From positions 1 through 45,505 of the forward strand of contig NZ_BAJU01000020.1 of NCBI RefSeq assembly GCF_000613865.1: a stretch of DNA of 45,505 nt. Direction: 5' to 3'. Each line of letters begins with the position of its first letter. The stretch's first letter is position 1. This DNA is from Acetobacter okinawensis JCM 25146. GTDB lineage: Bacteria; Pseudomonadota; Alphaproteobacteria; Acetobacterales; Acetobacteraceae. The notes beneath the pieces were generated by a model, which saw only the letters and a program-made list of their open reading frames with translations, was not told the DNA's origin and did no database searches. The position numbers and the translations under genes were made by a program. Of this stretch, positions 32,037 to 42,602 are shown in pieces.

Positions 32037-32138
32037 GACCGGATACGCAAAGAAAACGATTTTTTTGACGGGCATCAAGGCCAAAGGCTCTGGTTTGCGT
32101 TTGTAATCACGGAACAGAACAAACCATGGAGTAAAAAC

Positions 32139-32900
32139 ATGTCCCGCGTTGCAGGAAAAGTGGCCATTGTTACAGGGGCCGCCAATGGCATTGGCAAAGC
32201 CACGGCAGTTCTGCTGGCCAAAGAAGGCGCCAAGGTGGTCGTGGCCGATTTGCAGGAAGAGGCCGGGCATAACACGGTCGCCGAGATCAAGGCGGCTGGC
32301 GGAGAGGCCGTGTTTGTCAAACTCAATGTGACGCAGGAGGCGGAGTGGCAGAATGCCATAGCCACAGCCGAGCAGACTTTTGGCAAGCTTGATGTCGCGG
32401 TCAACAATGCCGGTATTGCTTATAATGGCACGGTGGAAAGCACGAGCCTGGAAGACTGGCAGCGCGTGCAGTCCATCAACCTCAATAGTGTGTTCCTTGG
32501 CACCAAATATGCTGTTGAAGCGATGAAGAAGGTAGGCAGCGGCTCCATTATCAACCTGTCCTCCATTGAGGGGCTGGTGGGTGACCCGACATTGGCAGCC
32601 TATAACGCCAGCAAGGGTGGGGTGCGTCTATTTACCAAGTCTGCGGCGCTGCATTGTGCCAAATCGGGCTACAAAATTCGGGTTAACTCAGTGCATCCGG
32701 GTTACATCTGGACCCCCATGGTGCAGGGGCTGACCAATGATGCGGCAGAGGCACGGCAAAAGCTGGTGGACCTGCACCCGCTGGGCCATCTGGGGGAACC
32801 TGATGATATTGCCTACGGTATTCTGTATCTGGCATCTGATGAATCCAAGTTCATGACGGGCAGTGAACTTGTGATTGATGGTGGCTACACCGCGCAATAA
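32139..32900 (+). CDS. Short-chain dehydrogenase/reductase, alcohol dehydrogenase-like
   Basis: 253 residues. T-G-A-A-N-G-I-G (residues 12-19) binds the cofactor, followed by V-A-D-L after the second strand, N-N-A-G at about 90, and the catalytic Ser in L-S-S-I-E-G plus Y-N-A-S-K (Tyr and Lys). H-P-G-Y-I-W-T-P-M and the C-terminal G-S-E-L-V-I-D-G-G-Y-T-A-Q are typical of the group around Lactobacillus R-alcohol dehydrogenase, often labelled glucose 1-dehydrogenase. The Asp after strand two favours NAD over NADP. GGAG stands seven bases before the ATG. The exact substrate cannot be told from sequence. Confidence 0.9.
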   Translation: MSRVAGKVAIVTGAANGIGKATAVLLAKEGAKVVVADLQEEAGHNTVAEIKAAGGEAVFVKLNVTQEAEWQNAIATAEQTFGKLDVAVNNAGIAYNGTVESTSLEDWQRVQSINLNSVFLGTKYAVEAMKKVGSGSIINLSSIEGLVGDPTLAAYNASKGGVRLFTKSAALHCAKSGYKIRVNSVHPGYIWTPMVQGLTNDAAEARQKLVDLHPLGHLGEPDDIAYGILYLASDESKFMTGSELVIDGGYTAQ

Positions 32901-32944
32901 GCGTGCTGTTGCGTTCCCCGGCATAGGTTACGCCGGGGGATACA

Positions 32945-32980
32945 AAAAAGCCTCCCGCATGGTTGTGCGGGAGGCTTTTT
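32945..32980. terminator. Bidirectional terminator between the dehydrogenase and the cytochrome gene
   Basis: AAAAAGCCTCCCGCA (32945-32959) and its exact complement (32966-32980) with a six-base loop. T-runs result on either strand, so it ends the convergent genes on both sides. Confidence 0.92.
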
Positions 32981-33025
32981 GCTGTTTGGCTCCGGTGTGG
33001 TGCCAAATCGGCTTGGCCTGTGGGC

Positions 33026-33496
33026 TTATGGCAGCGGGTGTGCTGCGTTGAGCGTGTTGCGCTCTTCCAAAATCTGGCCCGGCTGCATGGGGGTTGCGCG
33101 TGCTGTTTTAATGTCACTCGCTGTAAAGGTGGGGGCCGAGGCATCACCCGACAGGGTGGAAACATAGGTCAGCAGAGCGGCAAGGTCATCATCGGACATG
33201 GCGGCCATGGAGGGCATATACCCCATGTAAGATGCCCCGCCAGCCTTGAGGCTACCCGCCAGACCGTTGAGCAGTACATGCATGATGTAGGTTTTGCCCT
33301 CGGGGGTTGCTGCAATCAGGTTCACGCGGCCTTTAAGCGGAGGGAACTGCCCGGGCACGCCGCTGCCGCTGCTCTGGTGGCACATGGCGCAGTGTGTCGC
33401 AAACAGTTGCGCACCATCGGCTGCGGCGTGTGCATTGCCTGCCAGACCGGCAAAGCCCGCAGTTGCCGCCAATGCAGCCAGAATGGTTTTTTTCAT
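33026..33496 (-). CDS. Exported class I cytochrome c
   Basis: 156 residues from ATG 33496 with AGGAG six bases away. The signal peptide is K-K-T-I-L-A-A-L-A-A-T-A-G-F-A-G-L-A-G-N-A-H-A. The haem site C-A-M-C-H lies in H-C-A-M-C-H-Q-S-S-G, with F-P-P-L-K-G following, and the axial Met probably in M-G-Y-M-P-S-M. The C-terminus is Ala/Thr/Pro-rich. It acts as periplasmic electron carrier; in acetic acid bacteria such proteins serve dehydrogenase and oxidase chains. A strong promoter is visible upstream. Confidence 0.88.
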   Translation of the reverse strand: MKKTILAALAATAGFAGLAGNAHAAADGAQLFATHCAMCHQSSGSGVPGQFPPLKGRVNLIAATPEGKTYIMHVLLNGLAGSLKAGGASYMGYMPSMAAMSDDDLAALLTYVSTLSGDASAPTFTASDIKTARATPMQPGQILEERNTLNAAHPLP

Positions 33497-33531
33497 GAAC
33501 AGCTCCTGCTTAATCGTTCGGTTTTGCAACG

Positions 33532-33559
33532 ATTATACACGGCTTTGGCATTACCTCAA
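33532..33559 (-). promoter_or_regulatory. Sigma-70 promoter of the cytochrome gene
   Basis: On the minus strand TTGAGG (33559-33554), 16 bases, TATAAT (33537-33532). Transcription would start near 33525, giving a leader of about 30 bases. Confidence 0.65.
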
Positions 33560-33639
33560 CTCCCTCCGCGCACCGTGCGGCCAGATGGGGGAATGAGGAT
33601 AGAGTTGCCGTCGGGCTGGCTTCCTGTCATTCAGGCGTC

Positions 33640-34761
33640 ATGACAAAAGACAAGGACTTTGAGATCTTTCTGGCCACCGTGCCGGGGCTGGAATCCGTGC
33701 TGTGCGCGGAGGTGCGGCTCAAGGGCTTCCGCCAGCCTGTGGCCGTGCCGGGTGGGGTGGTTATTCGCGGTGGCTGGCCAGAGGTCTGGCGCGCCAACCT
33801 GTGGGTGCGTGGCACCAGCCGGGTTCTTGCACGTATTGTGTCCTTCCCCGTGGTGCATCTGTCCCAGCTTGATAAAAGTGCGGGGCGTGTGCCGTGGCAG
33901 ACCATCCTGCGCCCCGATGTTGCGTTCCGGGTGGAGGCAAGCTGCACCGCCTCGCGCGTGTACCACGCCGGTGCCGCTGCCGAACGTATTGGCAAGGCCA
34001 TTACCCGGACACTGGGTGCGACACAGGCCGAGGACGCTCCCGTGCTGGTCCGTGCGCGGATTGAGCAGAATATCTGTACGCTCAGCGTGGATACATCGGG
34101 CGAACTGCTGCACAGGCGTGGCTACAAGCAGGCGATCAACCGCGCCCCCATGCGTGAGACAATGGCCGCCCTGTTCCTGCGCCAGTGCGGCTATAACGGG
34201 CAGGAGCCTGTGCTCGACCCCATGTGTGGTTCGGGTACATTTGTTATCGAGGCGGCAGAAATAGCAGCTCGCCTTAACCCCGGTCGCGCCCGCCAGTTTG
34301 CGTTTGAACTGCTGGCAACGTTTGATGCGCAGGCATGGCAGACCATGCGTGCGGTCAAAAGTGCACGCACCCCTGCGGTCCATTTTTATGGTAGCGACCG
34401 TGATGCAGGCGCCATAACCATGAGCCGCGCCAATGCCGAGCGTGCAGGCGTGCAGGATTATGTAACCTTTACACAGGCAACCATCAGTACCCTGCGGCCC
34501 CCACCGGGGCCTGCGGGGCTGGTTATTGCCAACCCACCTTATGGCACACGCATAGGAGACAAGCAGAGCCTGCTCCCCCTGTACCGTGCGCTGGGGCAGA
34601 CCTTACTGACCCATTTTGCTGGCTGGCGGGTGGGTATTGTCACCACCGAGGCCAGACTTGCCCACGCAACCGGCCTGCCGTTTTTGCCGCCACAGGCTCC
34701 CGTGCCCCACGGCGGGCTGCGTGTCAGCCTCTACCAAACGGCACCATTGCCCGAGGCTTGA
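33640..34761 (+). CDS. THUMP-domain class I RNA methyltransferase (RlmL/Trm14-like)
   Basis: 373 residues. The N-terminal 160 residues have the RNA-binding THUMP arrangement (P-G-L-E-S-V-L-C-A-E-V near the start; V-R-A-R-I-E-Q-N-I-C-T-L-S-V-D-T-S-G-E-L-L-H-R-R-G-Y-K). The SAM part has L-D-P-M-C-G-S-G-T-F-V-I-E-A-A and the catalytic N-P-P-Y-G-T-R typical for N-methylation of guanine. It probably methylates 23S rRNA G2445 like the N-terminal half of E. coli RlmL; tRNA is the alternative. It lies divergent from the cytochrome gene. Confidence 0.9.
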   Translation: MTKDKDFEIFLATVPGLESVLCAEVRLKGFRQPVAVPGGVVIRGGWPEVWRANLWVRGTSRVLARIVSFPVVHLSQLDKSAGRVPWQTILRPDVAFRVEASCTASRVYHAGAAAERIGKAITRTLGATQAEDAPVLVRARIEQNICTLSVDTSGELLHRRGYKQAINRAPMRETMAALFLRQCGYNGQEPVLDPMCGSGTFVIEAAEIAARLNPGRARQFAFELLATFDAQAWQTMRAVKSARTPAVHFYGSDRDAGAITMSRANAERAGVQDYVTFTQATISTLRPPPGPAGLVIANPPYGTRIGDKQSLLPLYRALGQTLLTHFAGWRVGIVTTEARLAHATGLPFLPPQAPVPHGGLRVSLYQTAPLPEA

Positions 34762-34893
34762 GTCGGGGCCTGTGCCGCATGCCGTAGGTAGGGCGGCATG
34801 ACGGACATGCCCCTCTCCCCCTTTATTTCACCGGGGCTGCTTTATAAGAGAAGGGCAGACCAGCGGGTATGTTCAGGTGGGGGTGCCAAGGCA

Positions 34894-35405
34894 ATGAGTG
34901 TGACATGGGGTGATTTTCAGGCGGTTGTGCAGCTTTCCGCCGGGCTCAATGTGGCTATTCTCAGTTTTGTGGATATCAGCCTGCCTGCCATCAAAGAGCG
35001 GCGGCGCGTATTTGCCAAGGCCCGGCAGGAGCTCGATATTCACCGCAAAAACCCGCACAAGCGCACCGATGTGGAAATAAAGGAACATAAGGACGCAGTG
35101 GATGATGTGGACCGCAAGCTGTTTGACCTGTGGCGGGAGACATCAGCCTTTGAAAGTGTAGAGGACTCCTTGCTCAAATCCACCGGTGTGCTGGGTTTTT
35201 TTGGTGCTGTGCTGAGCATTGGCCTGCTGTGGTATTCCGCCATGCATTATGATGCCCCGATCCTGTTTACGGGGGAGCTGCTGACCGTCATCTCCTTTGG
35301 TTCTCTGCTGGGGGCGTTTTTGATCAACTACTTACAGCCTCCAAGGCGTCCCAGTATGCCAAGCGGTGTAATGACCTGCGCACCCATATGCGCCTGCACC
35401 TGTAA
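34894..35405 (+). CDS. Membrane protein of unknown function, apparent frameshift near its end
   Basis: Starts at ATG 34894 with AAGG upstream. A soluble helical part (R-R-R-V-F-A-K-A-R-Q-E-L-D-I-H-R-K and D-V-D-R-K-L-F-D-L-W-R-E) is followed by two membrane helices (V-L-G-F-F-G-A-V-L-S-I-G-L-L-W-Y and L-L-T-V-I-S-F-G-S-L-L-G-A-F). After L-I-N-Y-L-Q the written frame turns into Cys/Arg-rich sequence to 35496. One added base near 35339 restores A-S-K-A-S-Q-Y-A-K-R-C-N-D-L-R and a stop at 35403-35405, giving 170 residues. No family recognised. Confidence 0.6.
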
Positions 35406-35467
35406 GGACGCCCCTGCCGCAACAGTCGCGGCAAGGACTTTATGGCGGTGCCAGAGGGCTGGGTGGG

Positions 35468-38400
35468 CTAGAACTTCAGCAACACGCTGGCCTTGACCCC
35501 GCTTTCCACAGACTGGTTGCCGTACTGCCCCAGATACGACAGCCCGATTTTGATCCGTTCGCTCAGTCTGGCTGTCAGCCCTGCATCGATAACCGCTGAA
35601 TCAACCGAGAGCGGAATCCCGGCAATATCCATGGACCCGCTGCCACCCGCTGCAAACAGGGCGTGGGCAGTCGGCGTAGTCAGCCCAAAGGCATGCCGAT
35701 ACGCGAGCGAGGCATGTGGGATCAACAGCATTTTTCCCGCATGCAGGTTGAGGATGCTTTGATACCAAAGGTGGAGAAGGTCACCCCCGTATCCATGCCC
35801 CGGCCCTGAAGTGCGGCAGCGCCTCCATGCTCATGGTAGCCGTTGGTGTGCAGGTTTACATACGCCACATTGGCAAAGGGCTCGGCCAGACCATAGCGTG
35901 TATGGAGCCGGTAGCCCACCTCGCCAAATCCTTGCGCCGTCCCGGCCAGATAACTGCTGGAAAGGCGGTCCGCGTAGCCGGGAAAAGCAACAGTGCGCTG
36001 CATGCTCAGCATGTTCCACGTATAGGCCGCGCCCAGATTCAGGTTGAGTGCCCCCCAGTGCGTGCCAGCATAACCGCCGATGCTCACATTGTTGCCATGA
36101 CCCGAGGAGCCGCGCCCGCTGTTGATGTCAAACATGGAGCGGCCATAGCTGAGCAATGCGCCAATACGCCACGCACCATCCATGAACGGGGCGTCCACTC
36201 CCATAATAAAGCCTGTGGTGGAGTGGTGCATGGATGCTGCATTGCCATCTCCCCCGTTATGGCCAAGGCTGCCATAGGCTTGCCCCCACAGCACCGCCTG
36301 CCCGGCAAGGCAGCCCTCATCCTTGCGTCCGGTTTTAAGGGATGCGGTATGTAGGGTGGCATCGACATGCCCATTGCCGCACTCGGCTGTATCCAGCCGG
36401 TCCATGGCTGCCTGCCGGACAAACAGGCTGTCCTGAATCAGGGCGGTGCGGGCGGAGGCATGCACTTCGCCAGAGAGGGCGTTCATACCCCGTCGTGCTT
36501 CCTCAGGCGTCAGGAGTTCGACCGCCTGCACCATGGCGTTGTCCGAGGGCATGCGGTCGAGTGCTTGTGCCGCTTCGCGTTCATTGCGGCTGTTGGCGAC
36601 GCTTACAAAGCGCACGGCGTTACGTGCGAGCAGCACGTCAAGATCATTGCCGTTGTAAAACAGGGAGGGGGAGATAAATGTGTAAAGAGTGGTCAGGTTG
36701 GTCTGCAATGCGTAGCTTTTCTGGGTAAAGCCGCTGCCGGTTGTGAGCAGGGTATAATAATCATTCAGCTTGAACCGGGTGGAGGGGGTTACATTCAGCA
36801 CTACGTTGCCAGACAGGGATGCGCTGTCTGTTACCGTGACAGTGCCGGACTGGAGCTGCTGGTATTGTATGCCCTGCAAGGTCATGGTCTTGCCAGAGAG
36901 CTGGCTGCCCCCGCTCAGGGCAAGGGTGGAATTACTGTCTGCCTGCAACGTGCCCTGCACGGTCATGCTCCCTTGTACTCCCTGCGGGGCAAGGGTTCCC
37001 CCCTGCGAGATAACCGTATTGCCAACAGAGCCTGTGCCAGTCAGCTCTCCGCCATTCTGTACTGTCGTGAGGTGGGATGAGGCAATGGAGCCATCGACTT
37101 CCAGGGTTCCCTGAGTAATTGTGGTGTCACCCGTGTAGGTGTTGGTGGCATTCAGTACCGTAGTGCCAGCGCCGTTCTGCTCCAGCCCCCCTGTGCCTGC
37201 AATACTCTGGGCCAGCGTGAATGTGCCGCTGTGATTGATGGCCAGCTTGCCGTTGTTCTGTATGGCGGTCCCCGCGGCGAGCGAGCCGGTGGTGCCCCCG
37301 TTACCCAGTTGCAGAACACCGCCTGCAATGGTGGTGCCCCCCGTATAGGTCTGATCTTTTGTAATAATCAGTGTACCCATATCGCTTTTTACAAGGGTCG
37401 TTCCGCCGGAGACTGATTTGTCGTTCAGCACGGTATCCAGTATGGCGGTAATGGATGCGCCGGACGTGGTGCCATCCCCCACGCGCACGGTGGTGGTGCT
37501 GTTTGCCGCGTACAGGTTGTCCCCGGTTATGATGTAGATTTTTCCATCATTGTTGGCAAACTGCATGCCGCTTGTAATGACGTTGGACTGCTGGCCGTTA
37601 AGTGTGTCCTGCACGGTTACGGTTCCGGCATTGCCAGCGTAGACAACAAAGTTGTTATTGACCCACGCTCCGTTTGTGGTGCCTGTCTTGTCGGTCCAGT
37701 TTAGTCCTGTCGGGTCCGTGTTCCATGTGCCTGAGCCACCATCAATGGTAGCGTTGCTGCGGTTGCTTGTCTTTCCCCCGTCCCAAAAGGTGAGGCTGTT
37801 ATAGTCCACAATCAGGTTAACCTGATGGGCAATGGATGTTTGCAAGGAGACGGTGCCACCCGTGGCCACATTGGTTGTGCCAAGGGTCTGGTCTGCAACG
37901 CCGGACAATGCGCCACCATACGTGTACAGGCGGTAAAGCCCTGCGTCGAGATGACCTTTAGATACGCTCGGCCCGTCCGGGTTGGCAGTAATGTTGAGCG
38001 TTCCGCCAAGGGTCAGATCCCCACCTACAGCCACAAGGGAGTTGTAGGCCCCACCGGATGCATTGGTCTGCCCCATATAGAACTGTTGGGATGATCCCTG
38101 AGCCAGTATCAGGTTATCTGCAACACTCAGTGTTCCTACACGGGTCGAGACATCCCCCGGGGTCAGTGTGCCCCCCTGTGCGATTGTTGTTGTGCCCCCC
38201 AGTGTACCCGTGCCGGACAGATTGCCTGTATTGCCCACCAGCACATTACCATTTGCGGCACTCTGGTCCCCATTTACCACCAATGTGCCTTCATCTACTT
38301 CGGTTGTACCGGTGTAGCTGTTATCACCATCGAAGACCTGCACTCCTGCTGCCGTGATTTTAACACCGCCTGAACCAGAGAGTGTGCCGGAATAGGCGCT

Positions 38401-40129
38401 GTTGGTGGATGCCAGAGTCAACAGGCCATCGAGTGTGCCATTGGCGGTGCCGCTCAACGCACCAAGGCTTGCACCATTGGTGGTGACGGAAAAACTGCCA
38501 CCATTTGCAGCCAGTATGCCGTTTATGGTGTTCCCGTCCAGCGTCAGTTCCTGATGTATTGGTGACATTTCCTGAAATTTTATTGTTTTTTTCCAATGTC
38601 ATGATTCCGGCATTGGTTGCACTTGCAGCGCTGCCACCGGTCATGGTCAGTGTTCCATTGGCATCGTTGGCGACGGCCCCCTGCACGGTGCTACTGGAAA
38701 GAGTGGCTGTACCACTTTTATTTTCTATACTGCTAACCTGTGATCCATCCTGAATGGTCATGACCCCGGTATTGGTCAGCGCACCCGAAATGGCGCCTGA
38801 ATCCATGTTCAGGACAGTTGAGTTGGTGAAACTGCCTAAAACCTGAGCATTTGTATTGATGATGAATGTGCCCGCATTGTTCACCTGCCTCTGGATTTCT
38901 GAAGAATCTGTCAGGTTGAATGTTGCGCCGGAGGTGTTTGTCACATCCTGTTTTATGGTGGAGGAGCCGCTCATGGTGATAGTGCCAGAGTTTATGACCG
39001 ACAGGTTCAGCACTGCATTGTCTGATATCTGAATGGACGCGAGCTTTGTATTGACTGTCAGCCCGCCAATGGTGCCCTTTATAACAAGACCACCGGTATT
39101 GATGATGTTCCCCGTTACCTTGGCCCCGCTGGTAATAACGCTTGCATGGGAGGCATTGGAGGTGTTGGAGAGTGCACCTGCCAATGATCCGGTAAGGATC
39201 AGCTGCCCATTGTTACTGACGTTGGTGTTGCCGGTATAGGTATTAGCCCCGGAGAGGGTCTGTGTTCCACTGGCGATGGAAATTGTCCCGTTCCCGGACA
39301 TGCTGCCAGAATACACAGAATTATTGCCGCGGTTGATCAGTAACGTGCCGTTGAGCGTGCCATTGGCTGAGCCAGACAGGGCGTTAATGTTGCCAGCAAT
39401 AACAGTGAACGTGCCACCTACCGCATTCAACGTGCCAAAAATATTGGAGTACTGCCCAGATAGGGTGAGCGTGCCGCTGTGGTTGGTCACAGTGCCCTGT
39501 ACCATACCCGTACCGCTCAGGTTTAATGTGCCATAGTTATCAACGCTGCCCGCTATGGTGGCACTTGTTGTCATGTTGCCAGAACTCTGGTTGGTTACGT
39601 TGCCGATAACCATGCCTGAGTTCAGGTTTGCGGTTCCTGAGTTATCAAAATTACCGTTGGATGTTCCGTTATTATTTGTAAAAGAGGCTCCCTGTTCATT
39701 GGTGACAGTCAGTATGTTGAACCCCGAAACATTGATTGTGCCATAGTTGACAATATTTCCAGCATTGCTGGATGTGCCTGTAATTGTGCCAGATGCTGCG
39801 TTGTTGATGTCTGACGTTGTGCCTTTTGTACCGGAAAACTGACCAAAATTATTAAGAATATTCAGTGATCCGGAGTTGCTGAAAATACTGTTGTTGGTTG
39901 TTGTGCCTGTAACTCTCCCGCTAGAGGTAACAGTCACTGTACCGTTGTTGGTAAGGTCTGTATTCTGATTGCTGGAAATCTCATAGGTCTGGCCATTGTT
40001 TACGGTGTACCCCGTTGAACTGCCCGACGCAAAAGACGGGATAGAGACAAGGAGCGAGCTTGTAAAAAGATAAAATTTAAGACCATTGAATCTCGTTTTC
40101 TGGAGAACCGTCACCAAATCTTCCAGCAT
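35468..40129 (-). CDS. Giant autotransporter with passenger repeats and beta-barrel, two apparent frameshifts
   Basis: Starts at ATG 40129 with AGGAG upstream. It is read in three pieces, 40129 to about 38560, then to about 35735, then to 35468; one base out and one base in restore about 1553 residues. The signal region is F-Y-L-F-T-S-S-L-L-V-S-I-P-S-F-A-S-G. The passenger has many N-x-G-T-x-x-x-x-G and V-T-N-x-S-G repeats, typical of a beta-helix, and passenger-associated repeats G-G-T-L-x-x-x-G. The autotransporter domain begins near A-V-L-W-G-Q-A-Y-G-S-L-G-H and ends with V-K-A-S-V-L-L-K-F, whose terminal Phe is the barrel signal. It is probably a surface adhesin. The breaks lie in one reading frame each and look like sequence errors, but phase-variable loss cannot be excluded. 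Confidence 0.82.
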
Positions 40130-40572
40130 AATGCTGTCTCCTGAAGCGCATGTGGCTATAAAGTCTCAGGAGTGATGGTTAATGATAATCCATTAACAAT
40201 ATTATAATTGTTCATGTAGTTTGCTTGATAGTATTTTCATAACATCAAATAAATACAGTATATATTATTATTTTGTTTTTTTATTTACTAGCTGGATGTG
40301 TTTGTGTGTTTTTTACAAACCTAGGCCAATTATCCCAGTAGGGGCGGGTGCGGAGACCCCATAAAATGGCCCGTGTGGGCAGGCCGGGAAGAGCTGGGCA
40401 AAATATTCAAGGGAAAACAGGGCGTCACAGTGCTTCAAAGCGGGAAGAGCACATGCGGCCAACACGAAATAGTGTACAGACTGAATAGAGATCCGCTAAG
40501 AGCGCGTCATGTCTGTCAGTTACAAACGTAACTATAATATTTTAGGGGGGAGCATTTTGGTAAATGCGAGAA
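40130..40572. promoter_or_regulatory. AT-rich region upstream of the autotransporter, with nested palindromes
   Basis: 443 bases without a gene; about 40170-40320 is far richer in A and T than anything else in the window. GTTAATG-ATAATC-CATTAAC (40178-40197) overlaps AACAAT-ATTATA-ATTGTT (40195-40212), and the latter holds a minus-strand TATAAT (40206-40201) that could be the autotransporter -10. A further palindrome AGTTAC-AAAC-GTAACT lies at 40518-40533. Binding of a regulator or a nucleoid silencing protein is likely by composition. Confidence 0.45.
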
Positions 40573-40648
40573 TGGTGCCCAAGACCGGGATCGAACCAGT
40601 GACACTGCGATTTTCAGTCGCATGCTCTACCAACTGAGCTACTTGGGC
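40573..40648 (-). tRNA. tRNA-Phe (GAA)
   Basis: 76 bases. Acceptor arms GCCCAAG and CTTGGGC, D arm TAGCTCAGTTGGTAGAGCA, anticodon stem TGCGA/TCGCA around loop CTGAAAA (anticodon GAA), T arm with TTCGATC, and encoded CCA end (40575-40573). Every arm pairs fully. Confidence 0.97.
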
Positions 40649-40704
40649 ACCGCAAGCCTTGCGGCGTGAGAGAGGATTTATCTCAGCTGGCTTCCGAGAT
40701 CAAG

Positions 40705-40887
40705 TCATGTTTTGTCATTTATTTCAGCTTTTTCGCTTTCCGCATCGGGGAGCTGTTCAGCCGGAATGCGGTAGGTGCCACCAAACCAGCGGCCAAGGTC
40801 CACATCCGCACAGCGGCGGGAGCAAAAGGGGCGATAGGCTGTGGCGGAAGGCTGCCCGCAAATCGGGCATTTGGCTGAGTGGGTCAT
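40705..40887 (-). CDS. yacG: YacG zinc protein, DNA gyrase inhibitor
   Basis: 60 residues from ATG 40887 with AGGA upstream. The zinc site is C-P-I-C (residues 6-9) and C-S-R-R-C (about 22-26), followed by D-L-G-R-W, as in all YacG proteins. E. coli YacG binds GyrB and inhibits gyrase (family knowledge). It follows the RNase E/G stop by two bases. An in-frame upstream start would overlap that gene and lacks homology. Confidence 0.92.
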   Translation of the reverse strand: MTHSAKCPICGQPSATAYRPFCSRRCADVDLGRWFGGTYRIPAEQLPDAESEKAEINDKT

Positions 40888-40889
40888 TG

Positions 40890-41971
40890 TTAATCCTGAA
40901 CCGTCCATGTCAAATCGGGCAGGGCGGGGTCCATGTGCAGGCTCAGGGGCCTGCCAAGCTGGCGGGCGCATTCGGCCACGGCTTCGGGGTCCTGCTCCAG
41001 TGCGCGCATAAGGCCCGCCCCACCGCGCAGGCGGCGTGTATGGGGGGCGTGGGCTAGAATGTGCCGTAGTGCCCGCAGTGCGCGTCCGTGTGGGCTGTTC
41101 AGCAGTTCAGGTAGGGAGGGATAAATCCGTGCGCGCACAATTTCTATCAACCCAGAGCCGTTACGCCCAGGCAGCGGGGGTTGAGCGGGTCAGGCTTGAG
41201 CGCTTCGGCCATAGGCTCCAGCAGGGCCTGACGTTTGCGTGTTGCCAGCCCCGCCGGATCAATAAGAATGGCGCCAGACAGGTTGCGCAGGCGGATTTGG
41301 CCCATGAGTGCGGGCAGTGCGTCGCGGTTGGCGGCAAATTGTGCGGTTTGTTTGGGCCTGCCCGTTTGTGCGGGTGGGGCGTCCATGTCAATCGCAATCA
41401 GGGCCGGGGTGGGGGTAATGGTTGCTTCCATCCCACCGGGCAGGTGCACCACGGGCTCCTCAAGAGCATCGCAGGCGGCAGCTATGGCATCGGGGTAGGG
41501 GGTAAAGCCGGGCTCGCGCCGCTCACGGAGGGAAGGGGGGATGTGGGCTGCCGCTGCCGGGCTGTCCGCTACCAGTGTTGCGGTGGGCCATAAGGCGGCA
41601 AGTCGTGCCAGCGGTGTGGGGCCGGGGGTTACAAGCCCCCTTTGCTCCGAGCAGACATCTGCCGCCAGCAGGCGCAGGCGTACGCCTTTGCCCCCTTGTG
41701 CGGCACGGCTGACTTCCACCGTAATACTCTGCCCCTCGGTCAGCTTGGGCGCGCCATTTTGTAAGGGCAAAAAGCCGCTCAGGTTGGGAGCAAGCGCCAC
41801 AAAAGCTCCCCCCATTCCGGGGGTAAGGGCTTCTATGCGGGCATGGAAGATGCTGCCCACCATATCGGGGGCAGCAGGGCGCCAGAGCGCAAAATCCAGC
41901 AAGCTATCGTTTTTGGTAACCGCAATGCGCATTTCGCCCGGAAATGTGGCAATGCGCAGGAACAGGCTCAC
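40890..41971 (-). CDS. Ribonuclease E/G family protein, apparent frameshift near 41155
   Basis: Starts at GTG 41971, which overlaps the maf stop. V-S-L-F-L-R-I-A-x-x-P-G-E is the alphaproteobacterial start of this short RNase G-like family; M-G-G-A-F-V-A-L, G-F-L-P-L, and A-L-I-A-I-D-M-D are the S1-like and catalytic-like parts. The frame breaks at V-T-A-L-G, while the other frame continues directly with L-I-E-I-V-R-A-R-I-Y-P-S-L. Adding one G in CTGGGTTGATAG joins them to 360 residues. It lies between maf and yacG, the usual order in this group. It lacks the full-size S1/Zn-link layout of E. coli RNase E and probably acts in RNA processing. Confidence 0.82.
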
Positions 41972-42600
41972 GCTAGCCAGCCACCGGGTTGCCCACGCAG
42001 GAGCTGCGCTGTCTCAAACAATGGCAGGCCAATTACGGCTGAGGCGCTCCCAGACAGCGCGCGGATAAAACCAGCAGCATGGCCCTGAAGGGCGTAACCA
42101 CCAGCCTTGCCAGACCAGTCACCCGCGTCCAGCAGGGCGTCAATCTGGTAAGGTGTCAGGCGGGAGAAGGTGACAGCCGTTTCCACCAGCCGTGCGCCAT
42201 ATCGCCCAGACACCCAACTGGTGGTCGGGGCCACCACAACGGATGTCAGCACCGTATGCCGCCGACCAGACAGGCGCTCAAGGCAGAAGCGCGCTGTATC
42301 CCGGTCCTCTGCTTTGGGCAGAATGCGGCGGCCAAGGGCCACAACGGTATCTGCTGCCAGCACAAGGGCGGGTTCGCCAAGCGTGCTGGCGACAGTTCTG
42401 GCTTTTTCGGCTGCCATGCGCTGGGCATAAACCCGTGGCACCTCGCCTTTGGCCGGTGTTTCATCAATATTGGCAGGCAGAACACGGTCGGGCGTAAGCC
42501 CGATCTGTTCCAGCAGCGCAATACGGCGGGGGGAGGCAGATGCCAGAACCAGAAGGGGGGCCACGTTCTGCCCCGCCTGTGTCTGGCAGGAGAGTGTCAT
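41968..42600 (-). CDS. maf: Maf family nucleotide pyrophosphatase
   Basis: 210 residues. L-A-S-A-S-P-R-R (residues 19-26) is the signature of the Maf phosphate-binding loop. I-D-E-T-P, Y-A-Q-R-M-A-A-E-K-A, A-A-D-T-V-V, L-S-G-R-R-H and W-S-G-K-A-G-G-Y-A-L-Q-G complete the family pattern. Maf removes non-canonical or methylated nucleotides by hydrolysing dTTP/UTP-type triphosphates. It starts two bases after infA and overlaps the RNase gene by four bases. Confidence 0.95.
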   Translation of the reverse strand: MTLSCQTQAGQNVAPLLVLASASPRRIALLEQIGLTPDRVLPANIDETPAKGEVPRVYAQRMAAEKARTVASTLGEPALVLAADTVVALGRRILPKAEDRDTARFCLERLSGRRHTVLTSVVVAPTTSWVSGRYGARLVETAVTFSRLTPYQIDALLDAGDWSGKAGGYALQGHAAGFIRALSGSASAVIGLPLFETAQLLRGQPGGWLA

Positions 42601-42602
42601 GC

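Noticed and set aside
35400..35425. Hairpin TGCCGC...GCGGCA after the membrane protein gene as terminator
   Set aside because: No T-run follows on either strand, so the evidence is too weak to list.
40510..40538. Consensus TATAAT at 40533-40538 on the plus strand
   Set aside because: No -35 at suitable distance and no plus-strand gene downstream; the tRNA lies on the other strand.
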